A DNA stretch of 64,000 nt from an uncultured Bacilli bacterium (GCA_934096125.1 CAKOLB010000005.1:1-64000), one strand, 5' to 3'; positions 42,677 through 52,811 are shown, numbered from the stretch's first letter. Notes: a model not told the origin generated them from the letters alone. Translations and numbers: made by a program.

Positions 42677-43642
42677 CCCATTTTGATTATTATTAATTAG
42701 TAAGCATATTACTACTAAAATGATATCTAGTAAAATTTTAAATATTAATATAAGATTAGATGGAAGAAATACTATGCAGAGAAATGTAAGAAATGTTGAT
42801 ACAAGATAAATGTAGATACTTGCAAATTTATTTACTAATTTCACAAACAGAAATGAAGCAATTTTAATAATAAGTAAACTACTAACAATAATATTTATTT
42901 TACTTGATAGAAAGAAACTAAAAGTTATTGTTTCTATAAGATAAGCAAGTAATACTACTAATAAATATTTAGTAAATAATTTATATATACGATATGAATC
43001 TTCGACAGGATTAAAGTGACTTGTTGCATTATCATCAATGTAGATAGTGTCAATTACTACTTCTTTGATAGGAGTATTTTTCTCTTCACAGTTGATTAAA
43101 ACATTAGTTTCATATTCGTATTTTTCTCCCTCTACTTCCAAAAGTTTTTGAGCAACACTTGGAGACATACCTCTTAGGCCTGTTTGTGTATCGCTTATTT
43201 TCATGCCAAGTAAATTATACATAATATTTTTGGTTAAAATATTTCCATATCTTGATTTAAAGGGAACGCTCGCATTATTAAAATCTCGAACTCCTAGAAT
43301 AAGACTGTTTTCATTATCCATAGTCATTTCAGCTACTTTTTGAATATCTTTAGGACTATGCTGACCATCACAATCGGCAGTTACTATAGCTTTTACTTTT
43401 GGATAGTTATTAAGGATATAATTAAGACCATTTTTTATTCCTCGTCCTTTTCCTAAATTTATATGATGTTTTAAAACAGGATATTTTTCTTTTAAACTTT
43501 CCAAATATTTTTGGTATTTTTTGGAACATCCATCATCGATAAAAACAATGTTTTTAAACTTCTTTTCGAGTTTGTCTAAAAACTCTTGCATTATTTTTTC
43601 ATTAGGGTCATATACTGGGATTAATACGACAACATCTTTCAT
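42674..43642 (-). CDS. DPM1-like glycosyltransferase with C-terminal membrane domain
   Basis: 322 residues. GT2 domain (residues 1-215) with VLIPVYDP, FIDDGC, the DxD in TADCDGQH, and RDFNNASVPFKSRYGN. Four C-terminal helices (about 222-318) resemble a GtrA-like unit. Members make polyprenyl-phosphate sugars for wall or lipid decoration. It lies 13 bp after rny in the same direction and is probably co-transcribed with it. Confidence 0.85.
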   Translation of the reverse strand: MKDVVVLIPVYDPNEKIMQEFLDKLEKKFKNIVFIDDGCSKKYQKYLESLKEKYPVLKHHINLGKGRGIKNGLNYILNNYPKVKAIVTADCDGQHSPKDIQKVAEMTMDNENSLILGVRDFNNASVPFKSRYGNILTKNIMYNLLGMKISDTQTGLRGMSPSVAQKLLEVEGEKYEYETNVLINCEEKNTPIKEVVIDTIYIDDNATSHFNPVEDSYRIYKLFTKYLLVVLLAYLIETITFSFFLSSKINIIVSSLLIIKIASFLFVKLVNKFASIYIYLVSTFLTFLCIVFLPSNLILIFKILLDIILVVICLLINNNQNG

Positions 43643-43655
43643 GTCTCCTCCTTAA

Positions 43656-45209
43656 TTATTTAGCTTCTTCACAAGCTCTAGTTTCTCTAATAACAGTTAT
43701 TTTAATTGTACCAGGGTATTGCATTTCTTTTTCAATTTGCTCTTTAATATCACGAGCAATTTTATAACTTTTGCTATCATCAACTTCATTTGGTTTAACT
43801 ATTACACGAAGTTCTCTTCCCGCTTGCATTGCAAATGTTTTTTCTACTCCGGCATAGGAGTTACCAATTTCTTCTAATTGTTCTAGTCTTTTAATGTAGT
43901 TTTCAAGGGAATCATTTCTTGCTCCTGGACGAGCAGCAGATAAAGTATCGGCTACTGCAACTAATACAGCAATTGTTGACTTGGCTGGAACATCACCATG
44001 ATGAGAAGCAATAGCATCTAGTACTACTTCAGGTTCATGATGTCTTTTAGCAAACTCTAAACCAATATCAACATGACTTCCTTCTACTTCAAAGTCAATT
44101 GATTTACCAATATCATGTAGGAGACCAGCTCTTTTAGCAAGACTGATATTTTCCCCAAGTTCACTAGCCATAAGGCCACATAAATTAGCAACTTCAATCG
44201 AATGCTTTAAGGCATTTTGACCATAACTAGTTCGAAACTTTAGCTTTCCAACAAGTGTAACAAGTTCAGGGTCCATCTTGGCTATTCCTAAATCATTAAT
44301 CGTTTCACTACCAATTTGAATGATTTTAGTTGTCATATCTTTTAAAGTTTTATCATAAACTTCTTCAATTCTTCCAGGATGAATTCGTCCATCTTTAATT
44401 AAAGTTTCAATTGTTATTTTAGCTATTTCTCGGCGGAAAGGGTCAAATGATGATAAACTAATAGCCTCAGGTGTATCATCAATAATTAAGTCTACTCCGG
44501 TAACTGACTCAAGGGTTCTAATATTTCGCCCTTCTCTACCAATAAGTCTTCCTTTCATTTCATCATTTGGAAGTTCTATCGTGCTGACAGTTTGTGTTTC
44601 TACAACATCATCAGCGTATCTTTCCATACTACTAACTATTAACTGTTTGGCTATTTCATGAGCTTCAAGCTTAGCTTTGGCTTCAGCTTCTCTAATATAG
44701 CTAGTAAGTTCTACCTCCATATCACTTTCTACTCGTTTAAATATTAAATCTCGAGCTTTTTCTTTACTAAATTTTGCAATTTTTTCTAACTGAGCTATTT
44801 CTTCTTTCAATAGCCCATCCATTTTATCCTCTTTTTCTTGTAAATTTCTTTGTTTTGCTAATAAATCATTTTCTTTTTCTTGTAATAAATTATCTCTATT
44901 TTGAAGAATTTCTTCTCTTTTATCAAGATTATTTTCCCGATTTAATAATCGGTCTTCATTTTGTAGAAGTTCAGACTTTTTTTCTTTTATTTCTGCTTCA
45001 ACTTCTTGACGTAATCTATGTTGTTCTTGTTTTATTTCTAAAAGTGTATCACGTTTATTTCTTTCAGCTTCTTTTTTTGCTTCTTCTAATAATTTATCAG
45101 CTTTTTTCATTGCCTTGGATGCTTTGTATGATATGTATATCCAAACCATTATACTTCCAAGTAAAATTCCAACAATAAGGGATAAAATGGCTACTAAAAT
45201 ATTATCCAT
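43656..45209 (-). CDS. rny: Ribonuclease Y
   Basis: 517 residues. N-terminal membrane helix (ILVAILSLIVGILLGSIMVWIYI), long coiled coil (25-150), KH domain with GRLIGREGRNIRTLE, and HD domain with HSIEVANLCG and LLHDIGKSID. It is the main membrane-bound endonuclease that starts mRNA turnover in Firmicutes. Length is exactly as expected. A sigma-A promoter lies at 45271. Confidence 0.97.
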   Translation of the reverse strand: MDNILVAILSLIVGILLGSIMVWIYISYKASKAMKKADKLLEEAKKEAERNKRDTLLEIKQEQHRLRQEVEAEIKEKKSELLQNEDRLLNRENNLDKREEILQNRDNLLQEKENDLLAKQRNLQEKEDKMDGLLKEEIAQLEKIAKFSKEKARDLIFKRVESDMEVELTSYIREAEAKAKLEAHEIAKQLIVSSMERYADDVVETQTVSTIELPNDEMKGRLIGREGRNIRTLESVTGVDLIIDDTPEAISLSSFDPFRREIAKITIETLIKDGRIHPGRIEEVYDKTLKDMTTKIIQIGSETINDLGIAKMDPELVTLVGKLKFRTSYGQNALKHSIEVANLCGLMASELGENISLAKRAGLLHDIGKSIDFEVEGSHVDIGLEFAKRHHEPEVVLDAIASHHGDVPAKSTIAVLVAVADTLSAARPGARNDSLENYIKRLEQLEEIGNSYAGVEKTFAMQAGRELRVIVKPNEVDDSKSYKIARDIKEQIEKEMQYPGTIKITVIRETRACEEAK

Positions 45210-45270
45210 TTAATTCCTCCAAATTTCTATAGAATATATCATACTGGGTACTATTTATATCTACAATTTT

Positions 45271-45299
45271 ATTATACTGGGAAAATAGTAAATAATCAA
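45271..45299 (-). promoter_or_regulatory. rny promoter
   Basis: TTGATT (45294-45299), 17-bp spacer, TATAAT (45271-45276) on the minus strand, with a leader of about 55 nt. Confidence 0.75.
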
Positions 45300-45360
45300 G
45301 AGAGAAATTTTTAGGTCTAGAAATCTATATTTTTTATTTTACTCTTTTGCTAAATAATCG

Positions 45361-45828
45361 TTAATTTTCTTCATCAATTACTGCTATTAAACTTTTTTTA
45401 TAGTCTTGAAAACCATTTTGGATGTACAAGTTTTCGGCAGTTTTATTATTCTTTAGCAGTGTTACTTCGATAGTTTTAACACTGTTATTTAAACACCAAT
45501 TTTTAAATTCTTTAATTAAGTTTGCTCCTATACCTTGACTGCGATGTTTACTAGTTACATAAAGAGCATCAAGTTTAGCTTCCTTAACTAAGTACGTGTT
45601 ACCATCATCAATAATATAGCCAAATAAATAACCAACTATCTCACTTTGGCAAGTTGCTACTAAGACTATTTTTTTATCACAATTGATAATATTTTCATAA
45701 AAATTATCAATTGTGCAGTTTTCATTAACATTATCATCATATTTTTTTTCATCTTTAATTAGTAATGTTAGTAATTCATTTAGGGCAGGAGCATCTTCCA
45801 TCCTAGCTTTTCTTATTAAATAATCCAT
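45361..45828 (-). CDS. GNAT-family acetyltransferase
   Basis: 155 residues. The acetyl-CoA loop is SKHRSQGIGANLIKEF, and the C-terminal strand pair VTLLKNNKTAENLYIQNGFQ is typical of GNAT enzymes. The substrate is unknown. The ATG has AAGGAG upstream. It probably has its own promoter, since about 200 bp separate it from the polysaccharide locus. Confidence 0.85.
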   Translation of the reverse strand: MDYLIRKARMEDAPALNELLTLLIKDEKKYDDNVNENCTIDNFYENIINCDKKIVLVATCQSEIVGYLFGYIIDDGNTYLVKEAKLDALYVTSKHRSQGIGANLIKEFKNWCLNNSVKTIEVTLLKNNKTAENLYIQNGFQDYKKSLIAVIDEEN

Positions 45829-45981
45829 ATAAAATCTCCTTTTATTAATTGCATTTTAACATACTACCTAAAATATGTCTATTGTAATAAATCTGGTAGA
45901 TATAACTTGTATTTGGTGACTATATTATAATGATGTATATTTAGATATTATTTATTTTATTAGTTTCATGGTAGTAAAAGA

Positions 45982-46022
45982 TAAAAAAGACTATAAAAAG
46001 TTTTTTTTTACTTTTTATAGCC
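45982..46022 (-). terminator. Terminator of the polysaccharide locus
   Basis: GGCTATAAAAAG/CTTTTTATAGTC stem followed by TTTTTTATC on the minus strand, directly after tagA. Confidence 0.85.
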
Positions 46023-46031
46023 ATATTACTT

Positions 46032-46736
46032 TTACTTTTCTTTGCGAACTTTAAACATGAATTTAATGTTATTTTGCCAAAATCTTTTTAATCTGCTAGG
46101 TTCTTTTATAAGGCGGTAAAGCCATTCTAAATTTAGCTTAATAAATATTTTGGGGGCTCTTTTTTTACTTCCACTTAAGCAGTCAAATGTGCCACCTACT
46201 CCAATGAATATGCCTTTTTTAGCTTTATTAAAATGTTTGTATATAAGTTTTTCTTGCATTGGCACTCCAAGAGCAATAAGAACTATATCTGGTTTTAACT
46301 TAATTATTTTTTCCATATCTTTGTCTTTATCATTGCCATAGCCATCTTGAAACCCAAGTAAATTTATATTGGGGTAATCACTTTCAATTTTTTGGGCTAA
46401 AGTTTTTACTACTTCTTTTTTAGCTCCCAGTAGATAAAGAGAATAATGGCAGTTGTTTGCTATATTCAGAAGCTCATCTGCAAGGTCTACTCCAGTTATT
46501 CGCTCTTTTATATCAATGCCAAGATTTCTGGCAGCCTTGACAATAGATATACCATCGGGAACTAAAGAGACATTTTTATCATTTAACATCTTTTGCACCA
46601 CGTCATCATCATTCATCATAATCTCTGGATTAACTGTAATAATAAATTTTTTTTCTTTGTTTTTCAAAGCTTTTTGGACTTCTTCATAGAAGCTATCTTT
46701 ACCATATTTATATATTCTATTTAGAATTTTTTTCAC
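46032..46736 (-). CDS. tagA: WecG/TagA/CpsF glycosyltransferase
   Basis: About 234 residues. GT26 enzyme: FIITVNPEIMMN, LVPDGISIVKAAR, RITGVDL, LYLLGAKKEVV, ALGVPMQEKLI, GVGGTFDCLSGSKKRAP. It transfers ManNAc (or ManNAcA) to a polyprenyl-linked GlcNAc, the first committed step of linkage-unit or capsule synthesis, and depends on WecB, encoded nearby. A GTG at 46736 with AAGGA eight bases upstream is preferred to the ATG at 46745. It overlaps the preceding gene by about 20 bp. Confidence 0.92.
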   Translation of the reverse strand: MKKILNRIYKYGKDSFYEEVQKALKNKEKKFIITVNPEIMMNDDDVVQKMLNDKNVSLVPDGISIVKAARNLGIDIKERITGVDLADELLNIANNCHYSLYLLGAKKEVVKTLAQKIESDYPNINLLGFQDGYGNDKDKDMEKIIKLKPDIVLIALGVPMQEKLIYKHFNKAKKGIFIGVGGTFDCLSGSKKRAPKIFIKLNLEWLYRLIKEPSRLKRFWQNNIKFMFKVRKEK

Positions 46737-49401
46737 TTGGTTCATCCTTTTTAATTAAATTAATTATTGCTAAAGCCTTTTCTCTCCACTCATTTTCTTT
46801 AGCCTCTTTAGTTTCTAAATCTAAATACTTCTTATCATTTTTAAGTTTTAAAGCTTTTTCAATATTTTTTAAAAACTCATCATGGTCTTTGCTAGTTAAC
46901 ACACTTTTGTATTTTAAACACTCCGGCATCTTTGTTGTAACAATCGGAATATGCATTGCCATGTATTCAAAAATCTTAACTGGCGATGTTGACTTAGTGA
47001 TATCATTAATTAGAAAAGGAATAGTTAAACAATCGGCTTTTTTGGCATAATACTTTAGAACTTTATAATCTTTTGCTCCCAAAAAGTAGATGTTTTCTTC
47101 ATCAGTGATATTTTGGTCATATGCTTCATCATACTTAATTCCAAAAAGAACAACACTATATTTATTTGTTTTAGCTATCTTTTTAAGTAAATCATAATCA
47201 AACCACTTAGCAAGAGCTCCATAATACATAATGATAGGTTTCTTCTTTTTTAAAATGTCCGTAAATTCTTTGTCAAGTTTATAGTTTTTATCATACTCTT
47301 GAAAGAAGTTATAATCAACTCCATTACATGAAAATACTAAGTTCTTCTTACCTCTTTTTTTAACAATTTCTTTTTCTAAAGCATCTGCAGTTACAGCCAC
47401 ATAGATGTCTTTATTTTCAAGAACATAATTGTATTTATCAATAATATTTTGAGGTAAATTTTTCGTTCCAGCTAACTCTGGTGATAAATGGTCAACATAT
47501 TCATAGATAAATTTATAACCATTTTTTAGATAGGTATCGATATTTTCAACAGATAATTTCCAGTCGGTTGAATAGACTTGGACATACTTTGGCTTTTTAA
47601 CGCCTGCTAATACTTTAGTGATTATTTTATTTAAAGCAATATTATTGAAGTTTACTAGATAGAAGTTATCATCATGTTTTTTGATAGTTTTAATGTTATC
47701 AGTCATAGTAGTTACTTCATATAAGACTAGGCATTTGCTGGCTGCTAAGTTTTTCGAGATATGCTGTGGCCTTTGAAATAATGGAACATTGTAACCAAAG
47801 CTACTCCGCCAAAGGATGATGCGGTCAAAATCTTCTGTTGCTAAAATATCCTCGATAATTTTGGTATATTTTTTCTTATTTAGCATTACTTCAAAGCTTA
47901 TTTTATCAAGATAATTAGCTATGATGTAAGCTCTAAGTTTTTTACAAAACCCGATAAATCCATATTTTTTATAAACATTTATAAGTTTAGACATTTTTTC
48001 TTTCATTTTATCACTTCCCTTACTATTATCATAACAAATTTTTAAGAATTTATCTATAACTTTACCACTACATATAATAAGGATTGGATATAAAAGAAAA
48101 TTGTAACGACCATTAACACAGACAAAAAGATTAGATAGAACGTAAAGGGAAATAAATATTTCTAAAATCAGATATGTATCTTTCTTTTCTTTTATGTCTT
48201 TAAATGAAGCCCAAAGCGTAAAAGTTGATAAAACAATAACTAATATATTTGCAAGAGTTCTAAGAGATAATTCATATTTAGTACTATCAATACTGGTATT
48301 TAAATCAACAAAAGGATACATGCCAAGACTATCTTTCCATAAATCTTTATACTTGATAGCTTGTAAGTGAAGGCTCTTAGCAGGGCCATATTCTTTATAT
48401 CTTTCTAAAGATTTTTCTACTAATGTAAGGTCTGCATTTTTGGAGTTGTTAAGAATATCTGTGATTACATCTGCATCAATTATGTTCCACATTCCTTTAT
48501 AATCATAATTGCTACCATAATACACGGCCCAACCTAAAGAACCTTTGTTAAGTGGCTCACCTAAGTTATGCTGAATATAGGCTTTAAAACCGATTGAGCA
48601 AAGAAAAAATGATAAAATAAGTACTAGTAAGTACGATAATTCTTTTAATTTTTTAGTATTTATAATGTAATATATTATAAAAGATACAAGAAATACAGAC
48701 ATCGCTGGTCTTATGTAATTGGTAAAACACATTAATGCTCCAAGAAGAATAAATGAGAAATATTTTTCTCTCTTTATTTTCAAGCATAAGTAGATACAAA
48801 GAAAAAATAAGGGTAAAAAGATGTTTTCAGTAGTTAAAAGTAGATTTACTAAAATAACATTTGGAAGAAGAAAGTAAAGAGTACTTAAAAACAAGGAAGT
48901 TTCTTTAGAACATTTGATATTAATTATTTTATAAAGAAAAACTAAGGAAAGAAGTGATAAGATAACATTTATGAGTAAGAGACTCGAAATAGATGTCCCT
49001 ACTATGCTCATAAAGATAGCAATAACAGATGAGAAAATATAGAAGTAGCCATTATAAGACAAATAGTGATCTTCTTGAAGACTTTCATTATTCATAATAC
49101 TCTTGGCGCTGTCATAAGCAAGCTGGAAATCAGATTCCATGTGAAACTCTAACGTATTTATGAAAAACAATCTAATTAGTATGCCAATTAAAATAAAGAT
49201 AAATAGACTTATCGTAAAACTTTTTTTACTTATGACTTTTTGGCGGTAAAGATATAACATTAAGAAAAGACCCAAAAATATTAAACTGCCAATTATAAAG
49301 ACAGAAGATGAGGATGGTGTAAAATACCTAATATTTAAAACTAGTATACTTGCCACAATTAACATAAAAATTATTTTAAAACTTAAACTTATCTTTTTCA
49401 T
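46717..49401 (-). CDS. GT39-like membrane domain fused to a GT4-like glycosyltransferase
   Basis: About 894 residues. Residues 1-440 carry some 11-12 membrane helices with an acidic outer loop (FHMESDFQLAYDSAKSI), as in GT39/PMT-type polyprenyl-sugar transferases. After GKVIDKFLKICYDNSKGSDK a soluble glycosyltransferase starts (MKEKMSKLINVYKKYG, PLFQRPQHISKNLA, IMYYGALAKWFDY, SPVKIFEYMAM). A ribosome-site-like AAGGGAAGTGATAAA directly precedes the internal ATG, suggesting that two genes were joined by loss of a stop. The start is the ATG at 49401, six bases after an extended -10. Confidence 0.78.
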   Translation of the reverse strand: MKKISLSFKIIFMLIVASILVLNIRYFTPSSSSVFIIGSLIFLGLFLMLYLYRQKVISKKSFTISLFIFILIGILIRLFFINTLEFHMESDFQLAYDSAKSIMNNESLQEDHYLSYNGYFYIFSSVIAIFMSIVGTSISSLLLINVILSLLSLVFLYKIINIKCSKETSLFLSTLYFLLPNVILVNLLLTTENIFLPLFFLCIYLCLKIKREKYFSFILLGALMCFTNYIRPAMSVFLVSFIIYYIINTKKLKELSYLLVLILSFFLCSIGFKAYIQHNLGEPLNKGSLGWAVYYGSNYDYKGMWNIIDADVITDILNNSKNADLTLVEKSLERYKEYGPAKSLHLQAIKYKDLWKDSLGMYPFVDLNTSIDSTKYELSLRTLANILVIVLSTFTLWASFKDIKEKKDTYLILEIFISLYVLSNLFVCVNGRYNFLLYPILIICSGKVIDKFLKICYDNSKGSDKMKEKMSKLINVYKKYGFIGFCKKLRAYIIANYLDKISFEVMLNKKKYTKIIEDILATEDFDRIILWRSSFGYNVPLFQRPQHISKNLAASKCLVLYEVTTMTDNIKTIKKHDDNFYLVNFNNIALNKIITKVLAGVKKPKYVQVYSTDWKLSVENIDTYLKNGYKFIYEYVDHLSPELAGTKNLPQNIIDKYNYVLENKDIYVAVTADALEKEIVKKRGKKNLVFSCNGVDYNFFQEYDKNYKLDKEFTDILKKKKPIIMYYGALAKWFDYDLLKKIAKTNKYSVVLFGIKYDEAYDQNITDEENIYFLGAKDYKVLKYYAKKADCLTIPFLINDITKSTSPVKIFEYMAMHIPIVTTKMPECLKYKSVLTSKDHDEFLKNIEKALKLKNDKKYLDLETKEAKENEWREKALAIINLIKKDEPSEKNSK

Positions 49402-49407
49402 GTATTT

Positions 49408-49413
49408 AGTATA
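49408..49413 (-). promoter_or_regulatory. Extended -10 with leaderless start
   Basis: TGCTATACT on the minus strand, the hexamer ending six bases before the ATG at 49401. Transcription would begin at or next to the start codon. No ribosome binding site precedes it. Confidence 0.5.
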
Positions 49414-49508
49414 GCACATATTAAACTTAGGTATGAATTAAATTTTGGTTTTAATGGTAAGTAAGAAATATATACTTTGATAAGAGTTAAATTCTTTGAA
49501 TATAAACT

Positions 49509-49537
49509 AAAAAAGAAGCTTTTGGCTCCTTAGTTAC
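49509..49537 (-). terminator. wecB terminator
   Basis: AAGGAGC/GCTTCTT stem with loop CAAAA, then TTTTAG on the minus strand, overlapping the stop of wecB. Confidence 0.7.
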
Positions 49538-50639
49538 TTTGATACTTTTTGATTATGGCATCAACAATATATTTACTGGCATGACCATCTCCATAGGGAT
49601 TGGATGCTTTACTCATCTTCTCATATTCCACTTTATCTGTTAAAAGCTTTTTAGTTTCATTATATATTACTTCTTCATCAGTTCCAACAAGTTTTAATGT
49701 TCCGGCAGCAATTCCTTCTGGTCTTTCAGTTGTATCTCTTAAAACCAAAACCGGCTTTCCAAGACTTGGTGCTTCCTCTTGAATACCTCCACTATCTGTT
49801 AGGATGATATAAGATTTATTTTGGAAGTTATGAAAATCAAATACTTCAAGAGGTTCGATTAACTTAACTTTGTCGGTATCATGAAATATCTCCTCTGCAA
49901 CACTTCGCACTAGAGGGTTCATGTGAATTGGATATATTACTTTGACATCACTAAACTCATTTGTAATTCTTTTAATAGCTTTGAAGATATTACGCATTGG
50001 ATTTCCTAAGTTTTCTCGGCGGTGGGCAGTTAGCAAAATCATTCTTTCCCCTTCTTTAATCCAATCTAGCTCTGGATGAGTATAGTTTTTATCAACCGTC
50101 GTTGACATAGCATCGATTGCGGTATTACCTGTAATATATATTTTTTCCTCTGGAATATTTTCCTTAAGTAAATTGGCCTTACTATTTTCAGTTGGAGCAA
50201 AATACATATCGGTTAGCCTATCAACCATTTGTCTGTTCATTTCTTCTGGAAAGGGAGAATACTTATTATCTGTTCGCAAACCGGCTTCTACATGACCAAT
50301 ATCCACTTGGTTATAAAAGGCTGCTAAAGCTCCAGCAAATGTGGTAGTTGTGTCGCCATGAACAAGAACAATATCTGGTTTAACTTCTTTAATTACTTCT
50401 TCTAAACCATTTAAAGCTCTGGTTGTAACGCCTGCTAAAGTTTGACCTTTTTTCATAATGTTTAAATCATAATCAGGCTTAATTTGGAACGTTTCCAAAA
50501 CTTGGTCAAGCATTTCTCTATGCTGAGCAGTTACACAAACAATACTTTTAATTTCCTTTCTTCTTTCTAATTCTTTTACAAGAGGAGCCATCTTTATAGC
50601 TTCCGGTCTTGTTCCAAAAATACTCATTACTTTAATCAT
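49530..50639 (-). CDS. wecB: UDP-N-acetylglucosamine 2-epimerase
   Basis: 369 residues. IFGTRPEAIKMAPLV, HGDTTTTFAGALAAFY, HVEAGLRT, FPEEMNRQMVDRL, ILLTAHRRENLG, SGGIQEEAPSLGKPVLVLR: all WecB/MnaA signatures. It makes UDP-ManNAc, substrate of TagA encoded just downstream. Normal length. AGGAGG before the ATG. Confidence 0.97.
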   Translation of the reverse strand: MIKVMSIFGTRPEAIKMAPLVKELERRKEIKSIVCVTAQHREMLDQVLETFQIKPDYDLNIMKKGQTLAGVTTRALNGLEEVIKEVKPDIVLVHGDTTTTFAGALAAFYNQVDIGHVEAGLRTDNKYSPFPEEMNRQMVDRLTDMYFAPTENSKANLLKENIPEEKIYITGNTAIDAMSTTVDKNYTHPELDWIKEGERMILLTAHRRENLGNPMRNIFKAIKRITNEFSDVKVIYPIHMNPLVRSVAEEIFHDTDKVKLIEPLEVFDFHNFQNKSYIILTDSGGIQEEAPSLGKPVLVLRDTTERPEGIAAGTLKLVGTDEEVIYNETKKLLTDKVEYEKMSKASNPYGDGHASKYIVDAIIKKYQSN

Positions 50640-50717
50640 TGTTTACCTCCTATTGTAATTATACATACATCAAAAATATTTGTAAATGTTTGTATATAAA
50701 CATCTGCACTTAATAAT

Positions 50718-51077
50718 TTATTTTTTCTTATTATCTTCAATTTTATTTATTTTATCCTTTAGTAAGGATACTTCTTGTATTAAAATTTTAACTTTATCAT
50801 TTTGAATAGATATACTAGTTGTAATTATAAATGAAATATAAAACAAGAAGAAAAATCCCAATAGCAATACCATGTTGGAAGTTTGTTTAAAACCTGCAAG
50901 TTTAGAAAGTTTAAATATAATTTCCGGGAAAATGACAATTACTCCCATACCGAGCACTAAAATAATCCAAAAACAAGCATATTTTGTTGTCATCTTCTTC
51001 TTTTTGACATGATTGATTATTAAAAATAATTGAAAAATTAAAAAGATAATTAATGTAATTTTCAAATTTAAACTCAT
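50718..51077 (-). CDS. DUF2304 membrane protein
   Basis: 119 residues with three helices (residues 5-24, 33-52, 68-88) and a charged tail predicted to form a short coil. It fits DUF2304, which sits beside DPM1-like GT2 genes and may help move or use polyprenyl-phosphate sugars. ATGA overlap with the GT2 gene before it. Confidence 0.85.
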   Translation of the reverse strand: MSLNLKITLIIFLIFQLFLIINHVKKKKMTTKYACFWIILVLGMGVIVIFPEIIFKLSKLAGFKQTSNMVLLLGFFFLFYISFIITTSISIQNDKVKILIQEVSLLKDKINKIEDNKKK

Positions 51078-51790
51078 TTTATTTTAACTCCGTTTCTAAA
51101 GCTTACTATTATGATTGAGATACATACACTGAACATATAATATATACTTTTTAGTGGTCTAATCGATGATTTTCCAAACTGTCTTTCATGCATTTCAACA
51201 GGAACTTCAACAACATTATAATTTTGTTTTATTAATTCTGTGACTGATTCTGGTTCTGGGTATTCAGCTGGATAATGATTTGCAAATAATTTTATTACTT
51301 TTTTATCTACAGCTCGAAATCCGCTAGTTGAATCATATATTTTTTTACCTGTACAAAATTTAATTAAAAACGATAATATTTTTATTCCTAATCTTCTAAT
51401 ATTACTGGATTTAAATTTACTTAAATTTGCAACGAATCTAGAACCAATGACAAGATTTGCGCCTTTCTCTATTTCCTGAACCAAAGTATCAATATAATTT
51501 TCATCATGTTGACCATCGCCATCAAATTGAATAGCTATATCATATTTATTTTCTAAAGCATACTTATATCCAGTCTGAACTGCACCACCAATACCTAAAT
51601 TTTGAATTAAATTAATTACATTAAATTTATTTTTTTCGCATATTTCTTTGGTATTGTCTGTACTTCCGTCATTGATAATAATGTAATCAACTTTGTAAGA
51701 TGTTTTTGGTTTATAAGACTTTACTTTTTTTACTGTTTTTATAATATTTTCTTCTTCATTATAAGCTGGTATTATTACTAATACTTTCAT
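51074..51790 (-). CDS. DPM1-like GT2 glycosyltransferase
   Basis: About 238 residues. KVLVIIPAYNEEENIIKTV, IINDGSTDNT, FDGDGQHDE, and a C-terminal membrane-proximal helix (YYMFSVCISIIIVSFRNG). It makes a polyprenyl-phosphate sugar. The ATG at 51790 is the family's usual start; the longer frame upstream overlaps galE further. Coupled with DUF2304 by ATGA. Confidence 0.88.
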   Translation of the reverse strand: MKVLVIIPAYNEEENIIKTVKKVKSYKPKTSYKVDYIIINDGSTDNTKEICEKNKFNVINLIQNLGIGGAVQTGYKYALENKYDIAIQFDGDGQHDENYIDTLVQEIEKGANLVIGSRFVANLSKFKSSNIRRLGIKILSFLIKFCTGKKIYDSTSGFRAVDKKVIKLFANHYPAEYPEPESVTELIKQNYNVVEVPVEMHERQFGKSSIRPLKSIYYMFSVCISIIIVSFRNGVKIK

Positions 51791-52811
51791 TTTTTTCACC
51801 AACAATCTCTTTATTTTTTATAAATTTGTATGCATCCTTGCACATATCTTCAAGTCCTAACTTTGCTTTCCATCCTAGTTCTTCATATGCTTTGGTAGGG
51901 TCAGCATAACACACGGCAATATCCCCTGGTCTTCTCTTTGTAACTTTAAACTTTACTTTAATATTATTAATTTTTTCAAAAGCTTTAATCATTTCCATAA
52001 CACTATAACCTTTTCCAGTACCTAAGTTGTAAATATGCATACCCTTTTTGTCTGTTTCAAGCTTTTTTAGGCCACTGATGTGAGCCTTAGCTAAGTCAAC
52101 AACATGAATATAATCTCTTACTCCTGTACCATCTTTGGTGTCATAATCATCACCGAAAACATTTAAACATGGAAGTTTGCCCCTTGCAACATCACAGATA
52201 AATGGCATTAGATTAGCAGGAATACCATTTGGCTCTTCCCCGATTAAACCTGTAGGATGAGCCCCAACTGGATTAAAATAGCGAAATATACATATATTAT
52301 AATCGTTATTTGCCTTGTATAAATCATTTAGAATTTGTTCACAAAATAACTTACTTGTACCATAAGGGTTAGTTGTATGGCCAATTTCACATTTTTCTGT
52401 TATGGGCATTATTTTTGATTCACCATAAACAGTTGCACTACTACTAAACATAATAGTTTTAATATCTTTTTCTTGCATTGCATCAAGTAGCATTAAAAGA
52501 CTACTAACATTATTAATATAGTATTCCACTGGTTTTGCTACACTATCACCAACAGATTTATATGCCGCAAAATCAATTACTGCAGCAATTTCATTTTCTG
52601 TAAATATCTTTAGAAGTAATGCTTTATCTTGCATGTTTCCTTCATAGAACTTGATACTCTTACCAGTTATTTTTGTTATATTTTCTAAAACTTCTGGTTT
52701 ACTGTTACTATAGTTATCAAGCCCAATAACTTCATAGCCACTTTCTAATAGTTCTACGCATGTATGACTTCCAATATACCCCGTGCATCCTGTTACAAAT
52801 ATGTTTTTCAT
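51759..52811 (-). CDS. galE: UDP-glucose 4-epimerase
   Basis: 350 residues. NAD-binding GCTGYIGSHT, FSSSATVYG, YGTSKLFCEQIL with the catalytic Tyr/Lys, RYFNPVGAHPTG, GTGVRDYIHVVDL. It interconverts UDP-Glc and UDP-Gal (or the GlcNAc pair), giving galactose for the polymer and for the mutase encoded nearby. The last ten residues extend past the usual end into the next gene. Confidence 0.95.
   Translation of the reverse strand: MKNIFVTGCTGYIGSHTCVELLESGYEVIGLDNYSNSKPEVLENITKITGKSIKFYEGNMQDKALLLKIFTENEIAAVIDFAAYKSVGDSVAKPVEYYINNVSSLLMLLDAMQEKDIKTIMFSSSATVYGESKIMPITEKCEIGHTTNPYGTSKLFCEQILNDLYKANNDYNICIFRYFNPVGAHPTGLIGEEPNGIPANLMPFICDVARGKLPCLNVFGDDYDTKDGTGVRDYIHVVDLAKAHISGLKKLETDKKGMHIYNLGTGKGYSVMEMIKAFEKINNIKVKFKVTKRRPGDIAVCYADPTKAYEELGWKAKLGLEDMCKDAYKFIKNKEIVGEKNESISNNTSL

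Noticed and set aside
44774..45178. 134-codon open frame on the + strand
   Set aside because: Antisense shadow of the RNase Y coiled-coil region; the translation is a Leu/Phe-rich artefact.
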